A DNA stretch of 64,000 nt from Cryobacterium sp. PH29-G1. GTDB lineage: Bacteria > Actinomycetota > Actinomycetes > Actinomycetales > Microbacteriaceae. This document shows, in pieces, positions 35,384-43,949 of the stretch. Below the pieces are notes generated by a model that did no database searches, was not told where the DNA came from, and worked only from the letters and a program-made list of their open reading frames with translations. The stretch covers positions 372,001 through 436,000 of the forward strand of contig NZ_JASISY010000001.1 of assembly GCF_030063365.1 (NCBI RefSeq), in the 5' to 3' direction. The number at the start of each line of letters is the position of its first letter. Within the stretch, counting starts at the first letter, position 1. A program made the translations under genes and the position numbers.

Positions 35384-36277
35384 ATGGGACCTCATCTGAG
35401 CGTTGAATTTGGAATGCGCCGCATCGTTCACCGGTACGAACTTCTTGCCAGCGGTATGTCGGGGCAGCAAATCACTCAGGCCGTCCGTGCTGACGCACTC
35501 TTACGTGTTCGCCGAGATCACTACGCCCTTCCGGGAACGGACCGCCACACCCTCGAGGCTGTGCGTGTCGGCGGACGTATGGCGTGCGTGTCTGCCGCAA
35601 AGGAGTTGGGGATTTTTGCCTTTGATACGCGCTTCACCCACATACACGTCGACCGTGCGGGCTCTCGTCTGCGGAGCCCGCACAATAAGTCTGTGCCATT
35701 GTCGGCTTTGCCCCGTGAGGGGGTTGAACTACATTGGTCACCGTTGATTGATCGAGCCGATGGAACCGAATATTGTGTTGGTGCCCGGGATGCCCTCGTG
35801 CAAATAATTAGGTGCCAAAAGCAGCCCTTCGCTCTCGCCGCTTTGGATACGGCGCTCCACCAGCGCCTCATCCGCGTGAGTGATCTCAGCGAGATCTTCG
35901 CTCACGTACCCTTCAACGCCCAAGTAGTGCGCTCTCGGATCGATGCCCGTGTGGACGCGGGACAAGAAAGCGTTCTTCGAGACCTGATTCGCAGTGCCGG
36001 CCTTCGGTGCGAAATTCAAGTCACTATCCCAGGTGTTGGCCGAGTCGACACGGTGGTTGAGGGCTGTGTGATCGTGGAGGCCGACAGCTTTGCCCACCAT
36101 TCGAGCTGGAAAGATCAGGTTCGAGATCGAGCCCGTGATCGGATCGCGGCCACCCTCGGGTATGTCACTCTTCGCGTGCTCTACGCCGATATCATGTTCG
36201 ATCCAGAAGGCGTCGTCGCAGCAATCCGGCGCCTCGTCACCACTTGTCGTTACGGAAGCACCCGGTTACTCGACTGA
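35384..36277 (+). CDS. AbiEi-like N-terminus plus DUF559/Vsr-like endonuclease-fold protein
   Basis: 297 aa. The N-terminal part (ELLASGMSGQQITQAVRAD, then LLRVRRDHYALPG) resembles the helix-turn-helix start of AbiEi-type proteins. The C-terminal part has the PD-(D/E)XK-like pattern GRVDTVVEGCVIVEADS and a basic DRARDRIAATLGY segment, as in DUF559/Vsr-related proteins. Codon choice is visibly less G/C-biased than in neighbours, suggesting transfer. The ATG at 35384 is favoured because CACCCT lies exactly 6 nt upstream, as in the paralogue at 55038; ATG 35414 is the alternative. It is flanked by repeat copies 2, 3 and 4. Function unknown. Confidence 0.7.
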   Translation: MGPHLSVEFGMRRIVHRYELLASGMSGQQITQAVRADALLRVRRDHYALPGTDRHTLEAVRVGGRMACVSAAKELGIFAFDTRFTHIHVDRAGSRLRSPHNKSVPLSALPREGVELHWSPLIDRADGTEYCVGARDALVQIIRCQKQPFALAALDTALHQRLIRVSDLSEIFAHVPFNAQVVRSRIDARVDAGQESVLRDLIRSAGLRCEIQVTIPGVGRVDTVVEGCVIVEADSFAHHSSWKDQVRDRARDRIAATLGYVTLRVLYADIMFDPEGVVAAIRRLVTTCRYGSTRLLD

Positions 36278-36334
36278 AGACGTCGGGTTCACTAGCAGCC
36301 AGGTCGCCGGGTCGCTGCCCATGTTCACGTGAGG

Positions 36335-36427
36335 GCGCATAAGTCCTGCAGTCTGCGCCCCGCTTTGAAAACACCCCAGTCGATGTGCGTGTATGCGGAT
36401 CGAGACCTTCGGTTTGCAGGAGTTGCG
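36335..36427 (+). repeat. Interspersed inverted-repeat element, family A, copy 4 (divergent left arm)
   Basis: Right core TTGCAGGAG (36414-36422) is intact, while the left core is GTCCTGCAG (36343-36351). The span is 80 bp, the same as copies 1 and 3. The interior is unrelated to the others. It lies downstream of the DUF559-type gene. Confidence 0.75.
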
Positions 36428-36459
36428 AAAGGGGAGGGGGAGGAATGCCGGGGACGTGA

Positions 36460-36544
36460 GGGGGGGGGGGGGGGCGAAGGGCTGGTGACCGAGGGGCTGG
36501 TGACCGAGGGGCTGGTGACCGAGGGGCTGGTGTCGGGGGGGGGG
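36460..36544 (+). repeat. Poly-G tracts and 15-bp tandem repeat
   Basis: A run of 15 G (36460-36474), three perfect copies of GGGCTGGTGACCGAG plus a degenerate fourth (36479-36538), then a run of 10 G ending at 36544. This fills most of the 310-bp convergent gap between the DUF559-type gene and the HAD phosphatase. No gene is supported here. Length may vary by slippage, or may be mis-sequenced. Confidence 0.85.
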
Positions 36545-36587
36545 CTAGTGACACGGGTGGCCGAGAGGGAGGTGCACGGCGGTTACG

Positions 36588-37322
36588 TCAGGCGAGCACC
36601 GCACAGAGGTCTGCCAGCTTTTCGATGCGTAGTACGCCCAGACGGGCGGCACTGGCCGCGTCGACGGATGAGACGGATGGTGCGGCGCGGTCGAGCCAGA
36701 CCCCCGTCAGGCCCGCCGCTGCCGCGCCCAGAGCATCGGTGCGCAGCCGGTCTCCGACGTACACCGCTGCGTCCACGGGCACATCAAAGAGCGTGCAGGC
36801 GTGCTCGAAGATGCGCCGATCCGGCTTGGCGACGCCGAATGCGCCCGAGGTGATGACGTGTTCGAACCGATCGTCGAGACCGACACGCCGAATCTTGTCG
36901 CCCTGAAACACCGGGTCGCCGTTGGTGATGAGTCCAAAGCGCACCCCGGGAATCATCTCGGCCAACGCATCGAAGCAGGGGAGAGCGTCATCGTGCAATT
37001 GCCAACTGGCCCGGTAGCTTTCGAAGTATTCGTCGAACCAGCTGTCCGCTTCGGGCCCGGTCAGCGCAATGTCGAACGACGCCGCGAAATCCTGAGCTCG
37101 GGCGCGGCGCTGGCCAGCAAAGTCCAGACTCCCGGCGAGGTAGGCGTGATAGTGCTCCTCTTCGAGTGCATCCCAGAGGGCGGTCGCTGCCGGACGATCG
37201 TCGGTGACGAAGGCTTCTCCGGCCCGGTCGATGTGCAACAGAATACCCGCGGTCACGGCCGCTCGGTGCGCAAACAGGGTGTCATCGAGGTCGAAGAGCA
37301 CGACCTGTACCGGCGAGTCCAC
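36588..37322 (-). CDS. HAD-superfamily phosphatase (YjjG/PynA-like)
   Basis: 244 aa. Motif I is DLDDT near residue 11 (nucleophile and acid/base Asp), motif II GLITNG, motif III Lys in GVAKPD, and motif IV VGDRLRTDALGA. The helical cap after motif I puts it in subfamily I, close to YjjG-type nucleotidases or haloacid-type phosphatases. It follows trpS by 2 bp and is probably the third gene of an xth-trpS-HAD operon. The substrate is not known. Confidence 0.87.
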   Translation of the reverse strand: MDSPVQVVLFDLDDTLFAHRAAVTAGILLHIDRAGEAFVTDDRPAATALWDALEEEHYHAYLAGSLDFAGQRRARAQDFAASFDIALTGPEADSWFDEYFESYRASWQLHDDALPCFDALAEMIPGVRFGLITNGDPVFQGDKIRRVGLDDRFEHVITSGAFGVAKPDRRIFEHACTLFDVPVDAAVYVGDRLRTDALGAAAAGLTGVWLDRAAPSVSSVDAASAARLGVLRIEKLADLCAVLA

Positions 37323-37324
37323 GG

Positions 37325-38329
37325 TCAGCGGCGCGGGAGGAAGCCGACGCGGTCATAGACCGTGGCCAGAGTCTCGTTGGCGACCTCGTCGGCCCGCGCC
37401 GCGTTGGAGGCGAGCACCCGGTCGAGCTCGGCCGGGTCGCCGAGCAGTTCGGCGACCCGCTCGCGAATCGGGTCGAACGTGCCCAAAACCACCTCGACGA
37501 GTCCCTTCTTCAAGTCGCCGTAGCCACGACCGACGTACTCGTTCTCGATCGACTCGATCGAGCGCTCGGCGAGCACGGAATAGATCGTGAGGAGGTTGGC
37601 CACGCCCGGTTTGTTCTCGCGATCGAAGACCACCCCGCCGTCGGCATCCGTCACGGCTCGCATGATCTTCTTCTTCGTGACGCCGGGCTCATCGAGCAAC
37701 CAGATCACCCCGGCGTGCGATTCGGCCGACTTGCTCATCTTCGACGTGGGATTCTGCAGGTCGTAGACCTTGGCGGTCTCCTTCACGATTGCCACCTCGG
37801 GGATCGTGAAGGTGTCTCCAAACCGGGAGTTGAAGCGCAGCGCGAGGTCGCGGGTGAGCTCCACGTGCTGGCGCTGGTCTTCCCCGACCGGGACCACCTC
37901 ACTCTGGTACAGCAGAATGTCCGCGGCCATGAGCGTCGGGTAGGCGAACAGCCCAACGGTGGTCGCGTCGGCGCCGTGCCGCGCCGATTTGTCCTTGAAC
38001 TGGGTCATCCGACTCGCCTCACCGAACCCGGTGATGGTGTTCAGCACCCAGGCCAGTTGGGCGTGGGCGGCCACGTGCGATTGCACGTACAGCGTCGACG
38101 CCGACGGGTCGATGCCCGCGGCAATGTACTGGGCGGCCGTGCGACGCGTGTTCTCGCGCAGCTTGGCCGGGTCTTGCGCCACCGTGATGGCGTGCAGATC
38201 AACGATCGAGAAGAACGCGTCGTGCGACTCCTGCAGCGACTTCCAATTGAGCAGCGCACCAATGTAGTTGCCGATTTGCAGGGACTCAGCCGAGGGCTGC
38301 ATGCCCGAATACAGGCGAGATTTGGTCAT
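37325..38329 (-). CDS. trpS: Tryptophanyl-tRNA synthetase
   Basis: 334-aa class I synthetase charging tRNA-Trp. The HIGH-like motif is degenerate ([13 protein letters not shown]), normal for TrpS, and the KMSKS loop is exact in [24 protein letters not shown] and [16 protein letters not shown] are further family blocks. It overlaps xth upstream by ATGA and abuts the HAD gene downstream. Confidence 0.96.
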   Translation of the reverse strand: MTKSRLYSGMQPSAESLQIGNYIGALLNWKSLQESHDAFFSIVDLHAITVAQDPAKLRENTRRTAAQYIAAGIDPSASTLYVQSHVAAHAQLAWVLNTITGFGEASRMTQFKDKSARHGADATTVGLFAYPTLMAADILLYQSEVVPVGEDQRQHVELTRDLALRFNSRFGDTFTIPEVAIVKETAKVYDLQNPTSKMSKSAESHAGVIWLLDEPGVTKKKIMRAVTDADGGVVFDRENKPGVANLLTIYSVLAERSIESIENEYVGRGYGDLKKGLVEVVLGTFDPIRERVAELLGDPAELDRVLASNAARADEVANETLATVYDRVGFLPRR

Positions 38330-39183
38330 GATTTGTTGTCTCCAGTTAGGTCATAGTCGACGACGACGGGGGAGTGGTCGCTCCAGCGCTGGTCGTACGC
38401 CGCGGCCCGATCGACCGCATAATTCACAACGGATGCCGCCAGCAGCGGGCTGGCCAGGTGGTAGTCCAGTCGCCAACCGGTGTCGTTGTCGAACGCCTGG
38501 CCGCGCTGCGACCACCACGTGTATGGACCGTCGACCTCACCGGCCCACTTGCGTCCGACATCCACCCAGCCCAGTCCGGCGCCCTCGTTGTATCCCGGCG
38601 CGCCTTCGGCTCCGAGAATACGGTCGAAATATTCACGTTCCTCCGGCAGGAACCCCGCGTGCTTCTTGTTGCCGCGCCAGTTCTTGATATCCAGCGTGCG
38701 GTGCCCAACGTTCAGGTCGCCGAGCACGAGCGCGCGCGGGCTGTGCTCGGTCAGTTCGGGCAGCCGGGCGAGCATGGCGTCGAGAAACTTGTACTTCTCC
38801 ACCTGTTTGGGCGTATCGGTCTCACCGGAATGCACGTAGGTGCTCACGACGGTGATGATTTGGCCGTTCACCTCGTAGTCCGCCTCGAGCCAGCGGCCGG
38901 CACTGTCGAACTCCTCGGCGCCGAGGGCGACGCGATGAATGGCTGCCCCGGCCCTGCTCACGAGGGCGACCCCGGCCCGGCCCTTGGCGGTGGCCGCATC
39001 GTGCAGAATATTCCAGTCCGGCCCGAGCAGTCCCTCGAGATCCGCAGTGGATGCGCGCACCTCCTGAATCGCCAGGATGTCGACGTCGCGGGCGTTGAGC
39101 CACTCGCCCATTCCCTTGCGGAACGCGGCTCGTACCCCGTTCGTGTTGATGCTGGCAATGCGAAGGGGCTTGGCAGAAGACAT
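38326..39183 (-). CDS. xth: Exodeoxyribonuclease III / AP endonuclease
   Basis: 285-aa member of the exonuclease-endonuclease-phosphatase fold. [19 protein letters not shown] (metal Glu), [17 protein letters not shown] (Asp/Asn) and DYHLASP with [13 protein letters not shown] (catalytic His) are all in place. It should cut at abasic sites and degrade 3' ends during base-excision repair. TAGACT lies exactly 6 nt before the ATG, giving a leaderless operon start for xth-trpS-HAD. Confidence 0.94.
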   Translation of the reverse strand: MSSAKPLRIASINTNGVRAAFRKGMGEWLNARDVDILAIQEVRASTADLEGLLGPDWNILHDAATAKGRAGVALVSRAGAAIHRVALGAEEFDSAGRWLEADYEVNGQIITVVSTYVHSGETDTPKQVEKYKFLDAMLARLPELTEHSPRALVLGDLNVGHRTLDIKNWRGNKKHAGFLPEEREYFDRILGAEGAPGYNEGAGLGWVDVGRKWAGEVDGPYTWWSQRGQAFDNDTGWRLDYHLASPLLAASVVNYAVDRAAAYDQRWSDHSPVVVDYDLTGDNKS

Positions 39184-39196
39184 GGGTCAAGTCTAG

Positions 39197-40267
39197 TTAT
39201 CGCTCGGCCGTCGCATCTGCCCTGGCATACTCGGCCACCCGGGCCTCGGCGGCCTTCAGACGGCGCCTCGCGCTCCAGCGGGCGTACCACGGTGAGGCGT
39301 CGAGGTCGGCCCTGGACGCCGTCAGCTCGGCTTGTGCGGTCACCCGCAGGGCATCGTGCACGCGCTGTTTCTGGCTTTCTGCCGCTTCGTCCGCGCTGAG
39401 GGAGTGCGGCGGAATGCCCGCGTCGTCCATCCCGACCGCGATCCACGATGCCGCGATCAGGGTGACGGTGCTCACGAGGTTGAACCAGATCAGCAGCCCG
39501 ATGATCACGGCAAAGGTGGCCAGCAGCGGATTGCGGCTGGCCCCGCCGAGCAGGGCGCCTCCGAGAATCTTCAGTACTCCGAGGGCAACGCCGCCCAGCA
39601 GTGCGCCGGCAAACAAACGGCGAATGGGGATGCGCACCCGCGACAGCACCCGAAACAGCCCGGCCAGGGTGATGGTGTCGATCATGAGAACCACGACAAT
39701 ACCGATCAGCCGGGCCGACGCCTCGTAGTAGAACGAATCCTGCGGAATGCCGAAGAGACCGAAGAGCGCACCGAGCAGCGCCGTGCTGGCCAGGGAGACC
39801 AGAGCTGACAGGATCAGGGCCAGCCCGAACAGCAACCCGAGCCCCAGCTCCCGCAGTTTGACCCAGAGAAAAAACCGGGTCTGCGGCGGCATACCAAAGA
39901 CGGTGCGCACGGCCTGCGCCGTCGCCGAGAGCCAGCCGAGCGCGGTCAGCAGCAAACCGGCCAGGGCGATCGCTCCGGTCCAGGTGAGCACCCCGGCGGT
40001 TGCGAGCAGCTTCGGATCGATGATGCCGTCGGTGCCGATCAGTCCCGGAATCGACTGGTTGATGATCGCGTACAGCGCGTCCAGCACATCCTGGTTCGCG
40101 GTCAAAAACAGTCCGGCGATGGAGAACCCGACCCAGATCGCGGCGAAGATGGCGAATATCGCCTGGTACGACATCCCGGCGGCGAGGATGCTGCCGCGCA
40201 CGCCCGAGAAGTGGGTCACGACCCGCACCGGCCGCCACGCCTGAACGCGGGTCGCAAGTTCTTTCAC
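39197..40267 (-). CDS. YihY/BrkB-family membrane protein
   Basis: 356 aa. Six helices lie within about residues 25-290, with the family-typical AAGMSYQAIFAIFAAIWVGFS start, GRLI-like loop (ASARLIGIVVVLMIDTI) and LLIWFNLVSTVTLIAASW near the end. A charged, probably coiled cytosolic tail of about 65 residues follows. The start is GTG 40267 with TAAACT exactly 6 nt upstream (leaderless). It was once annotated as ribonuclease BN, which is not supported for this family. Role unknown. Confidence 0.87.
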   Translation of the reverse strand: MKELATRVQAWRPVRVVTHFSGVRGSILAAGMSYQAIFAIFAAIWVGFSIAGLFLTANQDVLDALYAIINQSIPGLIGTDGIIDPKLLATAGVLTWTGAIALAGLLLTALGWLSATAQAVRTVFGMPPQTRFFLWVKLRELGLGLLFGLALILSALVSLASTALLGALFGLFGIPQDSFYYEASARLIGIVVVLMIDTITLAGLFRVLSRVRIPIRRLFAGALLGGVALGVLKILGGALLGGASRNPLLATFAVIIGLLIWFNLVSTVTLIAASWIAVGMDDAGIPPHSLSADEAAESQKQRVHDALRVTAQAELTASRADLDASPWYARWSARRRLKAAEARVAEYARADATAER

Positions 40268-40320
40268 TGGGCTAGTTTAACCGGGCTCGCCACCCGAGGT
40301 ACCGGCGCGGTAGTACGACA

Positions 40321-40351
40321 GGACGCCCCCGTCGAATCGACGGGGGCGTCC
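40321..40351 (-). terminator. Intrinsic terminator of the sdh operon
   Basis: A perfect 14-bp stem (GGACGCCCCCGTCG with CGACGGGGGCGTCC) over a 3-nt loop, 22 nt beyond the sdhB stop codon and before the BrkB promoter. Confidence 0.88.
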
Positions 40352-40373
40352 TGGTACACAGTGAGACGAGCAG

Positions 40374-41135
40374 TTACGCCTTGCCGCGCATGATGGCCTG
40401 CTTGACCTCGGCGATGGCCTGAGTCACCTGGATGCCGCGCGGGCAGGCATCCGTGCAGTTGAAGGTCGTGCGGCAACGCCACACGCCCTCTTTGTCATTG
40501 AGAATGTCGAGGCGCACGGCCGCATTCTCATCACGCGAGTCGAAGATGAAACGGTGCGCGTTGACGATCGCAGCCGGACCGAAGTACTGGCCGTCGGTCC
40601 AGAACACCGGGCAGCTCGACGTGCAGGCAGCGCAGAGAATGCATTTCGTGGTGTCGTCGAAGCGGGCGCGCTGGGCCACGGACTGCTGACGTTCCTTGCC
40701 GTCAACCGGCGTGCTCTTGGCAACGAGAAACGGCTGCACCTCCTTGAAGGAGTCGAAGAACGGCTCCATGTCAACGATGAGGTCCTTCTCCAGCGGCAGG
40801 CCCTTGATGGCCTCCACGTAGATGGGCTTCGTGACGTCGAGGTCCTTCATGAGCGTCTTGCAGGCCAGACGGTTGCGGCCGTTGATGCGCATGGCATCGG
40901 AGCCGCAAATGCCGTGCGCGCAGGAGCGGCGGAAGGTCAGCGAGCCGTCCTGCTCCCACTTGATTTTGTGCAGTGCGTCGAGCACGCGGTCGGTCGGGTA
41001 GAGCTGCACGTCGAAGTCCTGCCAGTGCGGCTCTTCGTCAACCTCGGGGTTGAAGCGACGCACAATGAGCGTGACCGTGAAGGACTTGATTTCTTCGGGA
41101 ACGGCCGGCTTCTGGTCAATCGTGGCGGTACTCAC
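40374..41135 (-). CDS. sdhB: Succinate dehydrogenase iron-sulfur subunit
   Basis: 253 aa with an N-terminal 2Fe-2S ferredoxin domain (RRSCAHGICGSDAM, Asp as third ligand as in E. coli SdhB, then Cys in LACKTL). The C-terminal domain has CILCAACTSSCPVFW and CTDACPRGI for the 4Fe-4S and 3Fe-4S clusters. It passes electrons from SdhA to quinone in complex II. The GTG start shares one base with the sdhA stop (TAGTG). Confidence 0.95.
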   Translation of the reverse strand: MSTATIDQKPAVPEEIKSFTVTLIVRRFNPEVDEEPHWQDFDVQLYPTDRVLDALHKIKWEQDGSLTFRRSCAHGICGSDAMRINGRNRLACKTLMKDLDVTKPIYVEAIKGLPLEKDLIVDMEPFFDSFKEVQPFLVAKSTPVDGKERQQSVAQRARFDDTTKCILCAACTSSCPVFWTDGQYFGPAAIVNAHRFIFDSRDENAAVRLDILNDKEGVWRCRTTFNCTDACPRGIQVTQAIAEVKQAIMRGKA

Positions 41136-42943
41136 TAGTACTTCCTCTCCATCGGCTGGTAGCGGGTGATGACAACCGGTTTCCAGTCGAGCGTGATGTG
41201 GTCGGCGGCATCCGCCGACATTGCGTCGCCCTTGAGGTACGCCATGGTGTGCTTGAGATAGTTCTCGTCGTCACGCACGAGGTAGTCCTCGCGCTGGTGT
41301 CCGCCGCGGCTTTCCTTGCGGTTGCGGGCGGAGTAGACGACGACTTCGGCGAGGTCGAGGAGGAAGCCCAGCTCAACGGCCTCGAGCAGGTCGGTGTTGA
41401 ACCGGCGACCCTTGTCTTGCACGCCGATGTTCTTGTACCGCTGACGCAGCAGGTGGATGGTCTCGGTGACCTCGGCGAGGGACTCGTCGGTGCGGAACAC
41501 CTGAGCCTTCTTGTCCATTTCTTCCTGCAGAATCTTGCGCAGCACGGCGATGCGTTCGGTTCCGGTCGACGAGCGGATGCCCTCGAGCAGTTCGCGCACC
41601 TCCTTGGCCGGGTCTTCCGGCAGGGGAGTGAATTCGGCCGTTTTGACATACTCGACCGCGTTGTTGCCGGCGCGCTTGCCGAACACGTTGATGTCGAGCA
41701 GCGAGTTGGTGCCGAGGCGGTTGGAGCCGTGGACCGAGACGCAGGCACATTCGCCGGCGGCGTAGAGGCCGGGAACGACCTGCTCGTTGTTGCGCCAGAC
41801 TTCGGCCTTCACGTTGGTCGGGATCCCGCCCATCGCGTAGTGCGCGGTCGGCATGACCGGCACCGGCTCGGTGACCGGGTCGACGCCGAGGTAGGTGCGC
41901 GCAAACTCGGTGATGTCGGGCAGCTTGGTCTCGAGCAGTTCCTTGCCGAGGTGCGTGCAGTCCAGGTAGAGGTAGTCCTTGTCCGGGCCGGCGCCGCGAC
42001 CTTCCGCGACCTCCTTGAGCATGCAGCGCGAGACGATATCACGCGGGGCGAGGTCCTTGATGGTGGGCGCGTAGCGCTCCATGAAGCGCTCACCGGAGGC
42101 GTTACGCAAAATAGCGCCCTCGCCGCGGGCTCCCTCGGTCAGGAGGATGCCCAATCCCGCCAGGCCGGTCGGGTGGAACTGGAAGAACTCCATGTCCTCG
42201 AGCGGCAGGCCCTTGCGCCAGACGATGCCGACGCCGTCACCGGTGAGGGTGTGAGCGTTCGAGGTGGTCTTGTAGATCTTGCCGAAACCACCGGTGGCGA
42301 AGATGAACGCCTTGCCCTGGAACACGTGCAGTTCGCCACTGGACAGGTCGAGGGCGACCACGGCGGAGGGCTGGTCGACGCCGTCGACGTTGGTCATGAC
42401 GAGGTCGAGCACGTAGTACTCGTTGAAGAAGTTGATGCCGCGCTTGACGCAGTTCTGATAGAGCGTCTGCAGAATCATGTGGCCGGTGCGGTCGGCGGCA
42501 TAGCAGGCGCGACGCACCGGGCTCTTGCCGTGGTCGCGGGTGTGGCCACCGAAACGACGCTGGTCGATCTTGCCCTCGGGGGTGCGGTTGAACGGCAAGC
42601 CCATGTTCTCGAGGTCGATGACCGCGTCGATGGCTTCCTTGGCCAGGATCTCGGCGGCGTCTTGGTCAACCAGGTAGTCGCCACCCTTGATCGTGTCGAA
42701 GGTGTGCCACTCCCAGTTGTCTTCCTCAACGTTGGCGAGGGCCGCAGCCATCCCGCCCTGCGCCGCACCGGTGTGCGAACGCGTCGGGTAGAGCTTGGAG
42801 ATGACGGCCGTGCTGGCGTGGGGGCCGGCTTCGATGGCGGCACGCATGCCGGCACCACCCGCTCCCACAATGACGATGTCGTACTGGTGGTAGTGAACGC
42901 CGTCCACGAGGGTGGAGGTGGGTGCGGGTGCAGGTGTTGTCAT
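41135..42943 (-). CDS. sdhA: Succinate dehydrogenase flavoprotein subunit
   Basis: 602 aa. [13 protein letters not shown] binds FAD, and [15 protein letters not shown] carries the covalently flavinylated His. The active-site Arg/His blocks [21 protein letters not shown] and [10 protein letters not shown] follow. The C-terminal helical domain is complete. It oxidises succinate to fumarate in the TCA cycle on the cytoplasmic face of the membrane. It follows sdhD by 18 bp. Confidence 0.96.
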   Translation of the reverse strand: MTTPAPAPTSTLVDGVHYHQYDIVIVGAGGAGMRAAIEAGPHASTAVISKLYPTRSHTGAAQGGMAAALANVEEDNWEWHTFDTIKGGDYLVDQDAAEILAKEAIDAVIDLENMGLPFNRTPEGKIDQRRFGGHTRDHGKSPVRRACYAADRTGHMILQTLYQNCVKRGINFFNEYYVLDLVMTNVDGVDQPSAVVALDLSSGELHVFQGKAFIFATGGFGKIYKTTSNAHTLTGDGVGIVWRKGLPLEDMEFFQFHPTGLAGLGILLTEGARGEGAILRNASGERFMERYAPTIKDLAPRDIVSRCMLKEVAEGRGAGPDKDYLYLDCTHLGKELLETKLPDITEFARTYLGVDPVTEPVPVMPTAHYAMGGIPTNVKAEVWRNNEQVVPGLYAAGECACVSVHGSNRLGTNSLLDINVFGKRAGNNAVEYVKTAEFTPLPEDPAKEVRELLEGIRSSTGTERIAVLRKILQEEMDKKAQVFRTDESLAEVTETIHLLRQRYKNIGVQDKGRRFNTDLLEAVELGFLLDLAEVVVYSARNRKESRGGHQREDYLVRDDENYLKHTMAYLKGDAMSADAADHITLDWKPVVITRYQPMERKY

Positions 42944-42961
42944 GATGTGTGTGTGCTGCTC

Positions 42962-43414
42962 CTAGAGGGTCTTGCAGAACGATGCCACGAGGTCGGCGGG
43001 CGCACCGGCGGGGCAGGGATCGAAGGTGAACACCACGAGGGTGCCGAGCACGATCAACGCGACAACGCTGACCAGAATGGCGATCTTCAGGATGCCGCGG
43101 CTGATCCGAGAGGTGGCGTAGTCGTTGACCAGGGTGCGCATGCCGTTGCCGCCGTGAATGAGGGCGAGCCAGAGCATGAGGACGTCCCAGACCATCCAGA
43201 ACGGGCTGGAAAGCTTGCCGGCCACGAACGCGAAGTTCAGTGCGTTCACCCCTTCACCGACCATGAGGTTGACGAACAGGTGTCCGAAGATAAGCACGAT
43301 CAGCACGACGCCGGAGACGCGCATGTAGATCCAGCCCCACTTTTCCCAGTTGACGCTGCTCTTCTTGCTGGAGCGAGTGTACGGGCTGCGGGGAGCTTCG
43401 ATTGTTGAAGTCAT
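42962..43414 (-). CDS. sdhD: Succinate dehydrogenase membrane anchor subunit
   Basis: 150 aa with three helices at about residues 30-50, 70-92 and 105-128. Candidate heme b or quinone-site residues are in LIFGHLFVNLMVGEGVN and LALIHGGNGMRTLVND. The N-terminal 20 residues are Ser/Arg-rich and cytosolic. It lies 12 bp after sdhC and forms with it the membrane anchor of complex II. Confidence 0.9.
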   Translation of the reverse strand: MTSTIEAPRSPYTRSSKKSSVNWEKWGWIYMRVSGVVLIVLIFGHLFVNLMVGEGVNALNFAFVAGKLSSPFWMVWDVLMLWLALIHGGNGMRTLVNDYATSRISRGILKIAILVSVVALIVLGTLVVFTFDPCPAGAPADLVASFCKTL

Positions 43415-43426
43415 ATTGTCGCCCCC

Positions 43427-43840
43427 TTAGTGGCTGAACACGTTGATGAGGTGGCGCGGTGCGAAGCCCAGCATGGTGACGACCCAGAGGCCGATGACGA
43501 CGTAGAACAGCACGCGCTGGTACTTGGCGTTCCAGAAGTCGATCAGGATAATGCGCAGTCCGTTGAAGGCGTGGAACACGATGGCGCCGACGAGTGCGAC
43601 TTCACCGAGACCCATGATCGGCGTCTGGTACTGGCTGATCACCGCGTTGTACGCTTCGGGGCTGATTCGCACGAGCGCCGTATCGAGAATATGAACGAGC
43701 AGAAAGAAGAAGATCGCGACACCGGTGATGCGGTGCAAAACCCACGACCACATGCCCGTGTTACCCCGATACAGGGTGCCGGCGGGGCGACGTGACGTCG
43801 TCTTCTGCTGAGAATCTAGGGTTCCTGCCGTCTGTGGCAT
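43427..43840 (-). CDS. sdhC: Succinate dehydrogenase cytochrome b556 subunit
   Basis: 137 aa with three helices. The SdhC signature is GNTGMWSWVLHRITGVAIF, with the heme-ligand His in LLVHILDTALVR and AFNGLRIILIDF later. ATG 43840 has GGGAGGG about 8 nt upstream; an in-frame TTG two codons earlier is less likely. It is the first gene of sdhCDAB. Confidence 0.92.
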   Translation of the reverse strand: MPQTAGTLDSQQKTTSRRPAGTLYRGNTGMWSWVLHRITGVAIFFFLLVHILDTALVRISPEAYNAVISQYQTPIMGLGEVALVGAIVFHAFNGLRIILIDFWNAKYQRVLFYVVIGLWVVTMLGFAPRHLINVFSH

Positions 43841-43885
43841 GAACAACCCTCCCTGGCTGAATTATGGCTCTTTAGTAAGACCGTG

Positions 43886-43915
43886 AATGTGCTGTGAGCA
43901 CATTTCGTTATTCTA
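43886..43915 (-). promoter_or_regulatory. sdh promoter: -10 box and adjacent palindrome
   Basis: On the minus strand TAGAAT at 43910-43915 is a good -10 box for sdhC. Immediately downstream, covering the expected transcription start, is AATGTGCT-GTG-AGCACATT (43886-43904), a perfect inverted repeat with 8-bp arms. Its TGTG/CACA ends recall CRP/GlxR-type sites but the spacing is one base short. It could equally be a repressor operator. Confidence 0.5.
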
Positions 43916-43949
43916 CAAGCGCACCGCACCCTGTGCCGGTAAGGGTTGC

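Noticed and set aside
36479-36538. Possible CRISPR-like or VNTR array
   Set aside because: The 15-bp units are directly adjacent without spacers, so this is a short tandem repeat, not a CRISPR.
36237-36853. Proline- or glycine-rich open frames across the poly-G/tandem-repeat region, both strands
   Set aside because: Low-complexity translations of simple repeats; no start signal, and partly overlapping the HAD gene.
41198-43408. 736-residue open frame antisense to sdhA/sdhD
   Set aside because: It crosses several certain sdh genes and shows no domain of its own.
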